Notes: generated by a model not told the origin, from the sequence alone. 64,000 bases of DNA from Nitrospirales bacterium (GCA_031315865.1 JALDRJ010000002.1:1338001-1402000), one strand, 5' to 3'; counted from the first letter of the stretch, positions 10,181-19,626 are shown. Program-made: numbers and translations.

Positions 10181-12091
10181 ATGGCCACGGTTACACACAG
10201 GTCTATCATGCTAGAAAGCGATCGTCAGGCCAATGAATTGGTGGATATTCAGGGGCGGTTGATCCTCATTAAGGTTGGGCTGCTCCTGCTGATTGCTTTA
10301 CTCGGGTTACGGTTGTGGCAATTACAGATCCGCGATGGCCATGAATACCAGAGAATGGCCAAAGATAATCGAACTCGAACGATCACGTTAGAACCAGCGA
10401 GAGGGTTATTGTATGATCGCCACGGAGAACTGCTCGCGAACAATGTCCCGAGTTTTAACCTGTACGTCAGTCTTGAGGATGTGAAAGATCCTGATGCGTT
10501 GATTCAGGAATTGACGAGGCTTTTGCCCTTCAAGCGAGAAGACTTACAGGACAAACTCGCTGGTAGACGACGGAATGCCAGGATTAAGGTAAAAGGCGGT
10601 CTCTCTTTACGCGAAGCTGCCATCGTCGAGTCGAATCGGTTAAGCCTTCCTGGAACCTTTATTCATCCAGAATATCAGAGAAATTATCTCTTGGGGCATT
10701 ATGCGTCACATGTCATTGGGTATGTGGGAGAAATATCAGAGGCGAAACTCAAGGAAGATGAATATCAAGGGCTACATCAAGGAAGTATCATTGGACAGTA
10801 TGGGGTTGAACGGACGTATGACCAGGAATTGCGAGGCGTGTCAGGCCAAGAGCTGCTTGAAGTCGATGCCCTGGGACACAAGAAACAGACGATTTCCGTT
10901 CGCAAGCCTGTTGCCGGAGATGATCTGTACCTGACCATCGATATCCGTCTCCAACGACTGGCGGAAGATTTGTTGGGGGACGAGGCTGGAGCGATTGTGG
11001 CGCTTGACCCACGAAATGGCGAGGTCTTGGTCTTGGCCAGTCGGCCAAGTTTTAATCCGACCGCGCTATCAGGTGGTTTGCCACTGGCCGAATGGAAGGC
11101 CCTTCTTAACGACGCCAGACACCCCCTCACGAATCGAGTGATTCAAGGACAATATCCTCCCGGGTCTACGTTTAAAATTGTCATGGCGGCGGCGGTCTTG
11201 GATTCCAATGCCGCTCAATCTTCGGACCATGTTTTTTGTTCTGGCGGATTTAAGTTTGGACGGCGAACCTATCGCGATTGGAAACGGGGCGGTCATGGAT
11301 CGGTTGAGCTGGTTGATGCTCTTGCCCAATCCTGTGATGTCTATTTTTATAAGTTAGGCAACCGCATGGGAATCGATACCATAGCCTCCTATTCAGAACA
11401 GTTTGGCCTCGGCCAGAAGACAGGCATTGACCTTCCTTCTGAACGATCAGGGCTTTTGCCGTCGGCTGAATGGAAACAGCGTGTGAAGGGAGAGCCTTGG
11501 TATCCGGGTGAGACCATCTCGGTTTCCATCGGACAGGGGTTTATGACCGTTACGCCGATGCAAATGGTTCAGGTGGTCGCGGCTACCGCGATGAACGGAC
11601 GTGTCACACAGCCACGGTTGGTTCATGCGATCAGAAAGCGAGGGACTGGATTGATGGAAGAAGTCGTGCCGGTTTCAACCAAGCAAATCCCCATCCCTCA
11701 AACGGTTTTTACAGACATTCAAAAAGGTCTGGAAGCTGTTGTCACGAAAGGCACGGCGAAGCAGTCACGGTCTTCTCTCGTGTCGATCGCAGGAAAAACC
11801 GGCACGGCTCAAGTTGTGGCCTTGCGTTCAGGACCCGAAAAAGATATTCCGAAAGAGTTCCGAGACCATGCGTGGTTCGTCGCCTATGCCCCTGTTGAAG
11901 AGCCCACGATTGTCGTGGTGGTGTTGGCCGAACATATGGGACATGGCGGGTCAGCGGCAGCTCCCTTGGCTAAACAGTTGATCGAGGCCTATGTGGGGAA
12001 TCAAATCGATGCCAAGGGCCAAGATGGAATCTCTGATGAAGATCTCGCCGATACTCCCCATGTCGCGCATGAAATCGCAGATCATGATTGA
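10181..12091 (+). CDS. mrdA: Penicillin-binding protein 2 (transpeptidase, MrdA)
   Basis: This class B penicillin-binding protein cross-links peptidoglycan during elongation, working with RodA. One membrane helix (about residues 27-46), the dimerisation domain, and then the transpeptidase with S329-x-x-K332 (GSTFK), S384-C-D386 and K539-T-G are all present; these spacings match the family. Length is 636 residues. The start is uncertain: neither ATG 10181 nor ATG 10208 has a good ribosome site, and a 12-base direct repeat spans 10170-10199. The gene overlaps rodA at its 3' end. Confidence 0.95.
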   Translation: MATVTHRSIMLESDRQANELVDIQGRLILIKVGLLLLIALLGLRLWQLQIRDGHEYQRMAKDNRTRTITLEPARGLLYDRHGELLANNVPSFNLYVSLEDVKDPDALIQELTRLLPFKREDLQDKLAGRRRNARIKVKGGLSLREAAIVESNRLSLPGTFIHPEYQRNYLLGHYASHVIGYVGEISEAKLKEDEYQGLHQGSIIGQYGVERTYDQELRGVSGQELLEVDALGHKKQTISVRKPVAGDDLYLTIDIRLQRLAEDLLGDEAGAIVALDPRNGEVLVLASRPSFNPTALSGGLPLAEWKALLNDARHPLTNRVIQGQYPPGSTFKIVMAAAVLDSNAAQSSDHVFCSGGFKFGRRTYRDWKRGGHGSVELVDALAQSCDVYFYKLGNRMGIDTIASYSEQFGLGQKTGIDLPSERSGLLPSAEWKQRVKGEPWYPGETISVSIGQGFMTVTPMQMVQVVAATAMNGRVTQPRLVHAIRKRGTGLMEEVVPVSTKQIPIPQTVFTDIQKGLEAVVTKGTAKQSRSSLVSIAGKTGTAQVVALRSGPEKDIPKEFRDHAWFVAYAPVEEPTIVVVVLAEHMGHGGSAAAPLAKQLIEAYVGNQIDAKGQDGISDEDLADTPHVAHEIADHD

Positions 12092-13202
12092 TCAAGCCAT
12101 GCTTCGCCGGAGTTTCGATGGGTTTGACTGGTGTTTTTTGGGGATTATCCTCGGAATTATCTCAATCGGCATGCTCTCCATTTATAGCGTGACCCCTGCC
12201 AATCCTGTCTCGGGTCTTCCCATCTATTTGAAGCAAAGTATGTGGCTATTGATCGGAGCGTTGGTGTTTATCGCCTCGGCTGGTATTGACTACCATAAAC
12301 TCTCACGATTCTCATATGTCTTTTATGGCATCGGACTCATTCTCCTGGTCATCGTATTAGTCGCGGGAAAGAGTAGTCGCGGGTCTCAGCGCTGGATTCC
12401 ACTCGGGCCGGTGGCGGTTCAGCCCTCGGAGCTGGTGAAAATCCCACTAATTATGGCTTTGGCGACGTATTATGGAGTAAAGCATCGTGTGGGCTGGTTG
12501 CAGCGGCTGGTTGTGCCTGGCCTGATCGTACTCCCCGGGTTTTTGTTAATTCTAAAACAACCTGATCTAGGGAGTAGTTTAAGTTTTCTCTCGATTTATA
12601 TCGTTCTGCTCTTATCCGTCGGTGTGAAATCTCGCGCGTTTGGTCTCGTGGTTTTGTCGGCTTTGTTACTCTTCCCTTTCGCGTGGGGAGGGGTATGGGG
12701 ATCGTTGCATGGGTACCAACAAGAGCGGATTCTCAGTTTTGTCGACCCGAATTATGACCCTGGTGGGAAAGGGTATCACGGGTTACAATCGAGGATTGCG
12801 ATTGGTTCTGGCCAGTTATTGGGAAAAGGACTGTACGGAGGAACCCAGACTCAGTTTAAGTTTTTGCCTGAAGGCCACACGGATTTTGTGTTTGCGGTCT
12901 TCGCCGAGGAATGGGGGTTTTTAGGAGTGGTTATTTTGTTGGTCATGTATGGCGGACTCTTTTTAATGGGATTAGAAATTGCCTCCAAGGCCAGAGATAC
13001 ACTCGGTGCGCTTATAGCCGTGGGAGTTGTCAGTATGATTGCCTTTGGTTTTCTGGTCAATCTTGCGATGACCATCGGCTTGGCCCCGATCGTGGGCATA
13101 CCACTGCCTTTGATGAGTTATGGCGGGAGTGCGACGATTATGACGATGGCGGCACTGGGATTGCTCTTTAACGTGAAACGCCACCGATTGACTCTCCTGT
13201 GA
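12084..13202 (+). CDS. rodA: Peptidoglycan glycosyltransferase RodA
   Basis: RodA is the SEDS-family glycan polymerase of the elongasome, paired with PBP2. The product has about 10 membrane segments and the C-terminal signature GIPLPLMSYGGSATIMTMAALGLL (positions about 341-364), with the extracellular-loop GSSRGSQRWIPLG and LGSSLSF segments. A longer frame exists upstream inside mrdA; I chose ATG 12084, overlapping the mrdA stop by eight bases, because it gives 372 residues, the usual RodA length, and the N-terminus starts just before the first helix. The next ATG is 12099. Confidence 0.93.
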   Translation: MIDQAMLRRSFDGFDWCFLGIILGIISIGMLSIYSVTPANPVSGLPIYLKQSMWLLIGALVFIASAGIDYHKLSRFSYVFYGIGLILLVIVLVAGKSSRGSQRWIPLGPVAVQPSELVKIPLIMALATYYGVKHRVGWLQRLVVPGLIVLPGFLLILKQPDLGSSLSFLSIYIVLLLSVGVKSRAFGLVVLSALLLFPFAWGGVWGSLHGYQQERILSFVDPNYDPGGKGYHGLQSRIAIGSGQLLGKGLYGGTQTQFKFLPEGHTDFVFAVFAEEWGFLGVVILLVMYGGLFLMGLEIASKARDTLGALIAVGVVSMIAFGFLVNLAMTIGLAPIVGIPLPLMSYGGSATIMTMAALGLLFNVKRHRLTLL

Positions 13203-13287
13203 AAAGCACAGGCAGAGCAGTGGTTGGCAAAATGTGTGAAAGCGGGTATTGTGGATCTATGAATGCGGAGAAAAGCTGGAAATAATA

Positions 13288-13313
13288 TCTCTCCCTTTGT
13301 TGGAGAGAGGAGG
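13288..13313 (+). promoter_or_regulatory. Hairpin abutting the rng ribosome-binding site
   Basis: TCTCTCC (13288-13294) can pair with GGAGAGA (13302-13308) around a seven-base loop. The last base of the 3' arm is the first base of the Shine-Dalgarno AGGAGG (13308-13313), six bases before the rng ATG. Pairing could reduce ribosome access. Confidence 0.45.
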
Positions 13314-13318
13314 TGTGG

Positions 13319-14884
13319 ATGGGTGTCGAGATAGCGATTAATGTGACCCGTGAAGAAACACGGGTAGCTGTTTTAGATAACAAAGTCGTCACGGAACTCT
13401 ACGTTGATCGTGTCAAAAAGAAGGACTTTGTCGGAGATATTTATGCGGGAAAAGTGGTGAAAGTATTGCCGGGCATGCAGGCTGCCTTCGTCGACATTGG
13501 GTTGGACCGGGCTGCGTTTATGCACGTGTCAGATCTCTCTGTTGGAACTGAGCCAGGTGATACGCTTGTCGATAGTGAAGAAGTAGAGGATGACAAGGGA
13601 CCTGATATGCCGAGACCCCGCCGGCAAACCGCTCGTCCGATTGAACAATTATTGGAAGAAGGGCAAGAGCTCTTGGTGCAGATTTCCAAAGGTCCGATCG
13701 GAACCAAGGGTCCCAGAGTCACAACCTATGTCTCATTACCCGGGCGATTTCTCGTTTTCATGCCAAATGTGGATCATATCGGCGTTTCTCGTCGGATTGC
13801 CGACGAAGAGGAGCGGGCGCGATTGAAGGAAATCATGAAACGAATTCGAACGCCGGATTATGGTTACATCGTTCGTACGGTGTGTGAGGGAGTTGCCGAA
13901 GAAGACCTTGTCTCCGACGTTAAATTTCTCAGCGCGTTATGGGAGGATGTGCTGAAAAAATATGAGCAAGAGGCCGCTCCGGCACTCCTGCATACTGATC
14001 TTACGCTCACCCTTCGAGTGGTTCGAGATCTTTTTACCAAAAAAGTCGATCGCTTGCTCATTGACTCCGAACCCGACTTTGAAGAAGTCAAAGACTTTGT
14101 CCGAAAATACCTTCCCGAACAAGCGTCGCGTGTGCATCATTATGAAAAGAAAGCCGAAGGTCTGTTTGATTATCTGGGAATCGAACTCGAAATTGCCCGA
14201 GCGCTGAGCCGAAAAGTATGGCTAAAGTCCGGTGGGCATATTGTCATCGATCATACGGAAGCGATGACGGTGGTTGACGTCAACACCGGACGGTTTGTCG
14301 GGAAGCGGGACCAAGAAGAAACAATCTTGAAAAACAATCTCGAAGCGGCACGGGAAATCGCCTATCAAATCAAGCTCCGTGGTATTGGGGGCATTATCAT
14401 CATTGATTTTATCGATATGGAACGTGAACGAAACCGGGACAAGGTGTATCAGGCATTCGTGGATGCGATGGCCTCAGATAAGGCGCAAACACGGATTTCT
14501 CGAATCTCAGATTTAGGTCTTATCGAAATTTCCAGGGAACGCGTTCGAGAAGATTTATTACGAACACTGTCCGAAGTCTGCAATGATTGTGAAGGGCGAG
14601 GGTATACCAAGTCGGCCATGACCGTGATCTACGATATTTTTCGGGATCTTCGCCGAGTGGGGAGTGCGAAAGGCCAACAGCGTATCATCGTCGGAGCCAA
14701 TCCACGGGTCGTGGAATTACTCTTCGATGCTGAACATGTCGGGATTGAACAGCTGGAGAAGCATTGCAATTGTCAAATACTCGTCAAGGCAGATCCCCTG
14801 CTGAATCTCGAGCAGTACGACGTGATTGTCGTGGGCGGGAGTCTTGATCGTGTTGATGCAAAGATGGCGAGTCGATCGGCGTGA
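13319..14884 (+). CDS. rng: Ribonuclease G/E
   Basis: This endoribonuclease of the RNase E/G family processes rRNA and turns over mRNA. The 521-residue product has an N-terminal S1 domain with an acidic insertion (about residues 76-100), the RNase H-like part and the DNase I-like catalytic part with D320 (VVDVNTG) and D363 (IIIDFIDME), and the zinc-link Cys pair C421/C424 (CNDCEGRG). It lacks the long C-terminal scaffold of RNase E, so RNase G is the better name. An in-frame GTG lies at 13313 inside the ribosome site AGGAGG; the ATG at 13319 is the better start. Confidence 0.93.
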   Translation: MGVEIAINVTREETRVAVLDNKVVTELYVDRVKKKDFVGDIYAGKVVKVLPGMQAAFVDIGLDRAAFMHVSDLSVGTEPGDTLVDSEEVEDDKGPDMPRPRRQTARPIEQLLEEGQELLVQISKGPIGTKGPRVTTYVSLPGRFLVFMPNVDHIGVSRRIADEEERARLKEIMKRIRTPDYGYIVRTVCEGVAEEDLVSDVKFLSALWEDVLKKYEQEAAPALLHTDLTLTLRVVRDLFTKKVDRLLIDSEPDFEEVKDFVRKYLPEQASRVHHYEKKAEGLFDYLGIELEIARALSRKVWLKSGGHIVIDHTEAMTVVDVNTGRFVGKRDQEETILKNNLEAAREIAYQIKLRGIGGIIIIDFIDMERERNRDKVYQAFVDAMASDKAQTRISRISDLGLIEISRERVREDLLRTLSEVCNDCEGRGYTKSAMTVIYDIFRDLRRVGSAKGQQRIIVGANPRVVELLFDAEHVGIEQLEKHCNCQILVKADPLLNLEQYDVIVVGGSLDRVDAKMASRSA

Positions 14885-14890
14885 ACGGTC

Positions 14891-16027
14891 ATGAACGAGG
14901 ACCTGTCGTCATGGCTCGAACTACGATCGGTCAAAGGAGTGGGCCCATCAACACTTTCTCGATTAGTGCTGGAATTTGGATCTCCTCGAGCGGTTCAAGC
15001 GGCGACGGCAACAGCATTGGTCGAACAAGGTGGAGTGAGTCTGGCCGTTGCAGAACGAATTCATCAACGACCAGACCCCCAGACGAGATTAGCAATAGAC
15101 CAAGAGCTACAGGCATTAGAAAATCACAAAGCTATTTCGATCTGTACGATTCTTGATGCTGACTATCCGTCTCGGTTAAGGACTATTCCCGATCCTCCGC
15201 CCCTTCTCTACGTGACCGGACAACTTGAAAAAGTTGATGATCACGCGATTGCGGTCGTGGGTTCACGAAATGCGACTCCAGGTGGGCAAGTCTTCACGCG
15301 AGCACTCAGCCGAGAATTAGCCTCGGCCGGGTTCACGGTTGTGAGTGGACTTGCCAGAGGCGTGGATCAAGCCGCTCATCGTGGAGCGCTCGACTCTTCG
15401 TCTGGAAGGACTCTGGCCGTGTTGGGATGTGGCATTGATCGAACGTATCCGATGGAGCATAAAGCTTTGCGTGAGCATATCGAATGCCGAGGCGCTATCA
15501 TTTCAGAATTGTCTCTGGGGGCTGAACCGCATGGCTACCATTTTCCTCAGCGAAATCGGATCATCAGTGGATTAAGCCTTGGCGTCGTCGTGACGGAAGC
15601 GACTGAAAACAGCGGGTCGTTGATCACGACGCGTTTTGCGCTTGAATACAATCGTGAAGTGTTTGCCGTTCCAGGGGCTGTGACGAACAAAATGGCTCGA
15701 GGCGCTCATCAACTCATTAAACAGGGAGCGAAGTTGGTCGAAAGCATTGATGATATTCTTGTCGAAATACTGCCCCTGCTTGAAAAGCCGTTCGTTGAGG
15801 GGGTGACGACCCGTCGGCTGACCGAAGAGCAACCAACCTGTGCTCTCAGTGAGCAAGAGCAGGCTGTCTACACACAGATATCACTAGAGCCAATTACCCT
15901 GGAAGATCTGCTCTCTCAAGATTGTGGTCTCACGTCAGAGGTGATGGGGGTCCTGCTGTCATTAGAAATGAAAGGTCTGATTCAGCGCATAGCCGGGGCG
16001 CAATATATTCGTTCTTCCGTGCAATAA
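14891..16027 (+). CDS. dprA: DNA-processing protein DprA
   Basis: DprA loads RecA on incoming single-stranded DNA during natural transformation, and is widespread also in bacteria not known to be competent. The 378-residue product has an N-terminal helix-hairpin-helix/SAM-like part (SVKGVGPSTLSRLV), the Rossmann-like core with AVVGSRNATPGG, SGLARGVDQAAH, FPQRNRIISGLS and ATENSGSLITTRFALE, and a C-terminal winged-helix (about residues 310-375). It begins six bases after the rng stop and precedes topA by 36 bases, a common dprA-topA pairing, so co-transcription is likely. Confidence 0.96.
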   Translation: MNEDLSSWLELRSVKGVGPSTLSRLVLEFGSPRAVQAATATALVEQGGVSLAVAERIHQRPDPQTRLAIDQELQALENHKAISICTILDADYPSRLRTIPDPPPLLYVTGQLEKVDDHAIAVVGSRNATPGGQVFTRALSRELASAGFTVVSGLARGVDQAAHRGALDSSSGRTLAVLGCGIDRTYPMEHKALREHIECRGAIISELSLGAEPHGYHFPQRNRIISGLSLGVVVTEATENSGSLITTRFALEYNREVFAVPGAVTNKMARGAHQLIKQGAKLVESIDDILVEILPLLEKPFVEGVTTRRLTEEQPTCALSEQEQAVYTQISLEPITLEDLLSQDCGLTSEVMGVLLSLEMKGLIQRIAGAQYIRSSVQ

Positions 16028-16063
16028 GGTCGTGAAGTACTCTAGGGATAGGAGAAAGTTTCA

Positions 16064-18409
16064 GTGGCGAAAACAGCCGTAAAAAAGCCTTCAACGAAAA
16101 AACCGCAAGCAAAACCGTCTCAGAAGAAGTCTTTGGTGATCGTGGAATCTCCAACAAAGGCAAAGACTTTGACGAAATACCTGGGACGAAGCTATCAAGT
16201 CGTGGCTTCAGTCGGACATATCAAGGATTTGCCAAAGAGCAAACTCGGGATCGACCTCGATCATAATTTTGAGCCGCAGTATGTGGTCATTCGAGGCAAG
16301 AGCAAGGTTTTGACCGAGATTAAATCTCTCGCGAAAAACGCCAAAAATATTTACCTCGCCCCGGATCCGGATCGAGAAGGCGAAGCTATTGCCTGGCACA
16401 TCGCGGAAGAGCTCACCGCCAAGGGACATCAGGTCTACCGTGTGTTGTTTAACGAGATTACGGAGTCGGCGGTCAAGCGAGCTCTGGAGTCTCCTGGCGC
16501 GATTGATATGAAGAAGGTGAATGCCCAACAGGCTCGACGGGTGCTCGACCGGATCGTGGGGTACATGCTCAGTCCCTTGCTCTGGAAAAAAATCCGTCGA
16601 GGGTTAAGTGCCGGTCGAGTGCAATCGGTGGCCGTGCGTGTCATCTGTGAACGGGAGGCTGAGCGGGAGGCCTTTCAACCCGAGGAATATTGGACTGTGA
16701 CGGCTACGTTACAAGGAGAGCAGCCGCCTCCGTTTGTCGCGAGATTGCAAGAATATCGTGGAGAAAAGATTGAAGTCAGAACGGCTGAAGAGGCCCATAC
16801 CATCACTCGAGCACTGGAGTCAGCCACCTTTCGAGTGGCGAAGATTGAGCAGAAGGATCGTCGTCGGAATCCTTCGGCCCCCTTTATCACCAGTCGTCTT
16901 CAACAAGAAGCGGCCAGAAAGCTCAGGTTTTCGGCGAAAAAGACCATGATGCTCGCGCAAAAACTGTATGAAGGTCTTGAGGTAGGCGAGGAAGGCCAAG
17001 TCGGGTTGATCACCTACATGCGAACGGATTCGACAAGAATTGCTCCTGAAGCGCAAGCTGAATTGAGGGAGTATATTCAGGGAACGTATGGGGATCGCTA
17101 TCTTCCCGAAAAGCCTCATGTCTATAAAACGCAAAAAGCGGCGCAAGAAGCGCACGAAGCCATACGTCCAACGGCCGTCAGGCGTGACCCTGAAAGTCTT
17201 CGCGCGTTCCTTGAACCTGATTTATACAAGCTGTATCGGTTGATTTGGAATCGATTCGTCGCTTCGCAAATGACTCAAGGATTGGATGTTGTGACGAAAG
17301 TGGATATCCAAGCCAATGACTATGTCTTTCGGGCGACGGGCACGGTCGAAAAGTTTGATGGGTTTCGCCGTGTCTATATAGAGGGTGTCGACCAGGTGTC
17401 ATCTTCAACATCCAAGGATACCGAAGTCGTGAGTGACGAGGAGATTCGATTGCCGGACCTGTCGCAAGACGAAGCACTTACCTTGGTGCAAGGTGATGAC
17501 CAAGGCCTTCAATCCAAACAACATTTCACTCAACCCGCCCCGCGTTACAATGAAGCCCTGTTAATCCGGGAACTGGAGGAGAAGGGAATTGGACGGCCGT
17601 CGACCTACGCGACGATCATCTCAACGATTCAAGATCGACAATATGTTGAAAAAGAAGACGCGCGATTTAAACCTACTGAATTGGGCCGAATCGTCAATGA
17701 TCGGTTAGTCGGTCACTTCCCCGATGTGTTTGACGTCAAGTTTACGGCCAAGATGGAGAACGAACTTGATGAAATCGAGGAAGGCGGCAAGGATTGGGTG
17801 TCCACGGTCAAGGAGTTTTATTCTCCATTTTCTAAAAATTTGGGCGTCGCCGAAGACAAGATGGAGGGACTGAAGGGGAAAGAAGAACCCACGGACATTA
17901 TTTGCGAAAAATGCGGAAAAAATATGGTGATTAAATGGGGACGGCGTGGCTATTTTCTGGCCTGTCCCGGCTACCCCGAGTGTAAGTCAACCAAGCAATT
18001 TACGAAAGACGAACAGGGAGTCATACAAATCGTCGAGGAAGTCGCAGAAGTCACGGATGAAGTCTGCGATAAATGTCAAAGCCCCATGGTGGTCAAACGC
18101 GGTCGTTTCGGGGTGTTCCTGGCTTGTTCCCGGTACCCGGAATGCAAGAGTACGAAACCGATGAAACTCGGCGTCAAATGTCCCGTCGAGGAATGCCAAG
18201 GGGATCTCGTGCAGAAGCGAACGAAAAAAGGGCGAACCTTCTACTCATGCAGTCGATATCCAAACTGTAATTACGCGTTATGGGACAAACCTGTAAAACG
18301 CGAGTGCCCGAAGTGTCGAGCCCCGTTCCTGGTCGAAAAAATCAGCAAGCAAGCTGGAAGTCGAATCTACTGTCAGAATGAAGGGTGCGGGTATGAAGAA
18401 ACAGGGTAG
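16064..18409 (+). CDS. topA: DNA topoisomerase I
   Basis: Type IA topoisomerase that relaxes negative supercoils. The 781-residue product starts with GTG behind a GGAG ribosome site. A Lys-rich N-terminal tail (residues 1-22) precedes the TOPRIM domain (SLVIVESPTKAKT, 23-35; DPDREGEAIAWH, 101-112). The catalytic tyrosine is Y318 in LITYMRTDSTR. The C-terminus has four Cys4 zinc modules from about residue 611 on (starting CEKCGK, CDKCQS, CPVEEC and CPKCRA). The extra zinc modules are usual for this family. It closes the long plus-strand block; no clear terminator was found after it. Confidence 0.97.
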   Translation: MAKTAVKKPSTKKPQAKPSQKKSLVIVESPTKAKTLTKYLGRSYQVVASVGHIKDLPKSKLGIDLDHNFEPQYVVIRGKSKVLTEIKSLAKNAKNIYLAPDPDREGEAIAWHIAEELTAKGHQVYRVLFNEITESAVKRALESPGAIDMKKVNAQQARRVLDRIVGYMLSPLLWKKIRRGLSAGRVQSVAVRVICEREAEREAFQPEEYWTVTATLQGEQPPPFVARLQEYRGEKIEVRTAEEAHTITRALESATFRVAKIEQKDRRRNPSAPFITSRLQQEAARKLRFSAKKTMMLAQKLYEGLEVGEEGQVGLITYMRTDSTRIAPEAQAELREYIQGTYGDRYLPEKPHVYKTQKAAQEAHEAIRPTAVRRDPESLRAFLEPDLYKLYRLIWNRFVASQMTQGLDVVTKVDIQANDYVFRATGTVEKFDGFRRVYIEGVDQVSSSTSKDTEVVSDEEIRLPDLSQDEALTLVQGDDQGLQSKQHFTQPAPRYNEALLIRELEEKGIGRPSTYATIISTIQDRQYVEKEDARFKPTELGRIVNDRLVGHFPDVFDVKFTAKMENELDEIEEGGKDWVSTVKEFYSPFSKNLGVAEDKMEGLKGKEEPTDIICEKCGKNMVIKWGRRGYFLACPGYPECKSTKQFTKDEQGVIQIVEEVAEVTDEVCDKCQSPMVVKRGRFGVFLACSRYPECKSTKPMKLGVKCPVEECQGDLVQKRTKKGRTFYSCSRYPNCNYALWDKPVKRECPKCRAPFLVEKISKQAGSRIYCQNEGCGYEETG

Positions 18410-18481
18410 TGCGTATCACAATCCCACGTTTATCTCTTTGTCAGAAATCCTGCCGTCGATCATACGTACAAAATCCTGCCG

Positions 18482-18568
18482 AAATTACAAAACAAATTAC
18501 AAAACGAAAAGCAATGTAGATCAACAGTCATGATCATGTGTCCCTGCGTCATGTTCACATGTGTACAC
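18482..18568. repeat. Cluster of short repeats and palindromes upstream of the PEP-CTERM gene
   Basis: Two exact tandem copies of AAATTACAAAAC lie at 18482-18493 and 18494-18505. The perfect palindrome CATGATCATG is at 18529-18538, and overlapping palindromes CACATGTG (18556-18563) and GTGTACAC (18561-18568) follow. They lie 250-340 bases upstream of the sigma-54 promoter, a distance at which activator sites for such promoters are found. Otherwise the 500-base gap 18410-18909 holds no gene. Confidence 0.45.
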
Positions 18569-18821
18569 CTGTCGGAAGTTTTGTCTTCTTCGGTAAAGAT
18601 ACGAACATGAACAAATGAGGCGTAACACACATCAATAGCTTCAGAGTTTTCAAAACCTCGAGTAAGCAGCCGGATTTCTTGAGAGCAGCGGCCATAATTT
18701 CATGACACAATTGGCGTTCTGTCGCTGTCATTCCCCCCTCGCAACAGCTTGATCAAGCCTCCTTGTATCGTTCGAAGTAAAACGCATCTGGGTTTTCAAT
18801 GACTTCGACGTCATCAGGTGT

Positions 18822-18838
18822 TTGGCATTTGCTTTGCT
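18822..18838 (+). promoter_or_regulatory. Sigma-54 (-24/-12) promoter
   Basis: TTGGCA at 18822-18827 and TTGCT at 18834-18838 place the invariant GG and GC with the strict 10-base gap between them, as the sigma-54 consensus (YTGGCAC-N5-TTGCW) requires. The predicted transcript start near 18849 is about 60 bases before the PEP-CTERM ATG. Sigma-54 control of PEP-CTERM genes through PrsR-type regulators is known in other bacteria. Confidence 0.7.
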
Positions 18839-18909
18839 AGTCAGCCTGCACAAGAAGAATTATTCCAGAAATTTTCCTAGGTTCTCCTAGGTCTAATAAG
18901 GAGGTTGTT

Positions 18910-19626
18910 ATGGGTACCTGTATGAATCCAGTTCGTGTTACAAGAGGGCTGACGGCTATGTTGGCTGCATTGGCGTTCTGCGGTGGGGTAGGTTCCACGG
19001 CGTCTGCCGGTTCTATAATCTTTGAAGACAACTTTGATCGCGGCCATTATGGCTCTAGCGCCACCGTGGGTAATGGATGGGGTGAAATCCAACGCGATTA
19101 CAATGATGTGGCTATTGATCATTCCCATCTTCTATTACGGGATACTCGTCCTGGAGGAGGCGTTGATGCGGGAGCCACTCACGAAATCGACACGACCGGT
19201 TATCAGAATGTGTATGTAATGTATGATTTTAAACCACTTAAGGATTCCGACCCTAATGACTATCTCTATGTAGATTTCCGTACGCTTGGAAGCCAGACCT
19301 GGACGACTCTTGCCAGTCATTCGTTAGGAGGGAACCAATGGGCATGGAACACGGCATATTTTGGATCGTCAGGAGACAACACACTTCTGCAATTACGATT
19401 CTGGACTGATGTGACTGAAGATTCTTGGTTTTATGGAAGTTACCGAGCAGGTGAGAAAGAAGGGGCGTATATTGATGCCCTGAAAGTCTGGGGTGATCCA
19501 AAGCCCATGGCTGCCACTCCCGAGCCCAGCACCATGGCCTTATTCGCGACGGGCATGGTGGGCATGGGCCTGTGGCGTATGCGAAAAAACAAAGCGGACG
19601 GGAAGTCTGCGCCGTGTTCTGACTGA
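18910..19626 (+). CDS. PEP-CTERM sorting-domain protein
   Basis: The 238-residue exported protein has a signal peptide (hydrophobic about residues 13-33, ending TASA), a beta-rich body of aromatic and Gly/Asp-rich segments like a jelly-roll or LamG-type fold, and a typical PEP-CTERM tail: TPEPSTMALF, a hydrophobic helix, then basic RMRKNK. Such tails are recognised by exosortase, normally in exopolysaccharide-producing Gram-negatives, but no exosortase gene is in this window. The ATG follows AGGAGG. Two CCTAGG copies (18876-18881, 18886-18891) in the leader could pair just before the ribosome site. A sigma-54 promoter precedes it and a terminator follows. Confidence 0.9.
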   Translation: MGTCMNPVRVTRGLTAMLAALAFCGGVGSTASAGSIIFEDNFDRGHYGSSATVGNGWGEIQRDYNDVAIDHSHLLLRDTRPGGGVDAGATHEIDTTGYQNVYVMYDFKPLKDSDPNDYLYVDFRTLGSQTWTTLASHSLGGNQWAWNTAYFGSSGDNTLLQLRFWTDVTEDSWFYGSYRAGEKEGAYIDALKVWGDPKPMAATPEPSTMALFATGMVGMGLWRMRKNKADGKSAPCSD

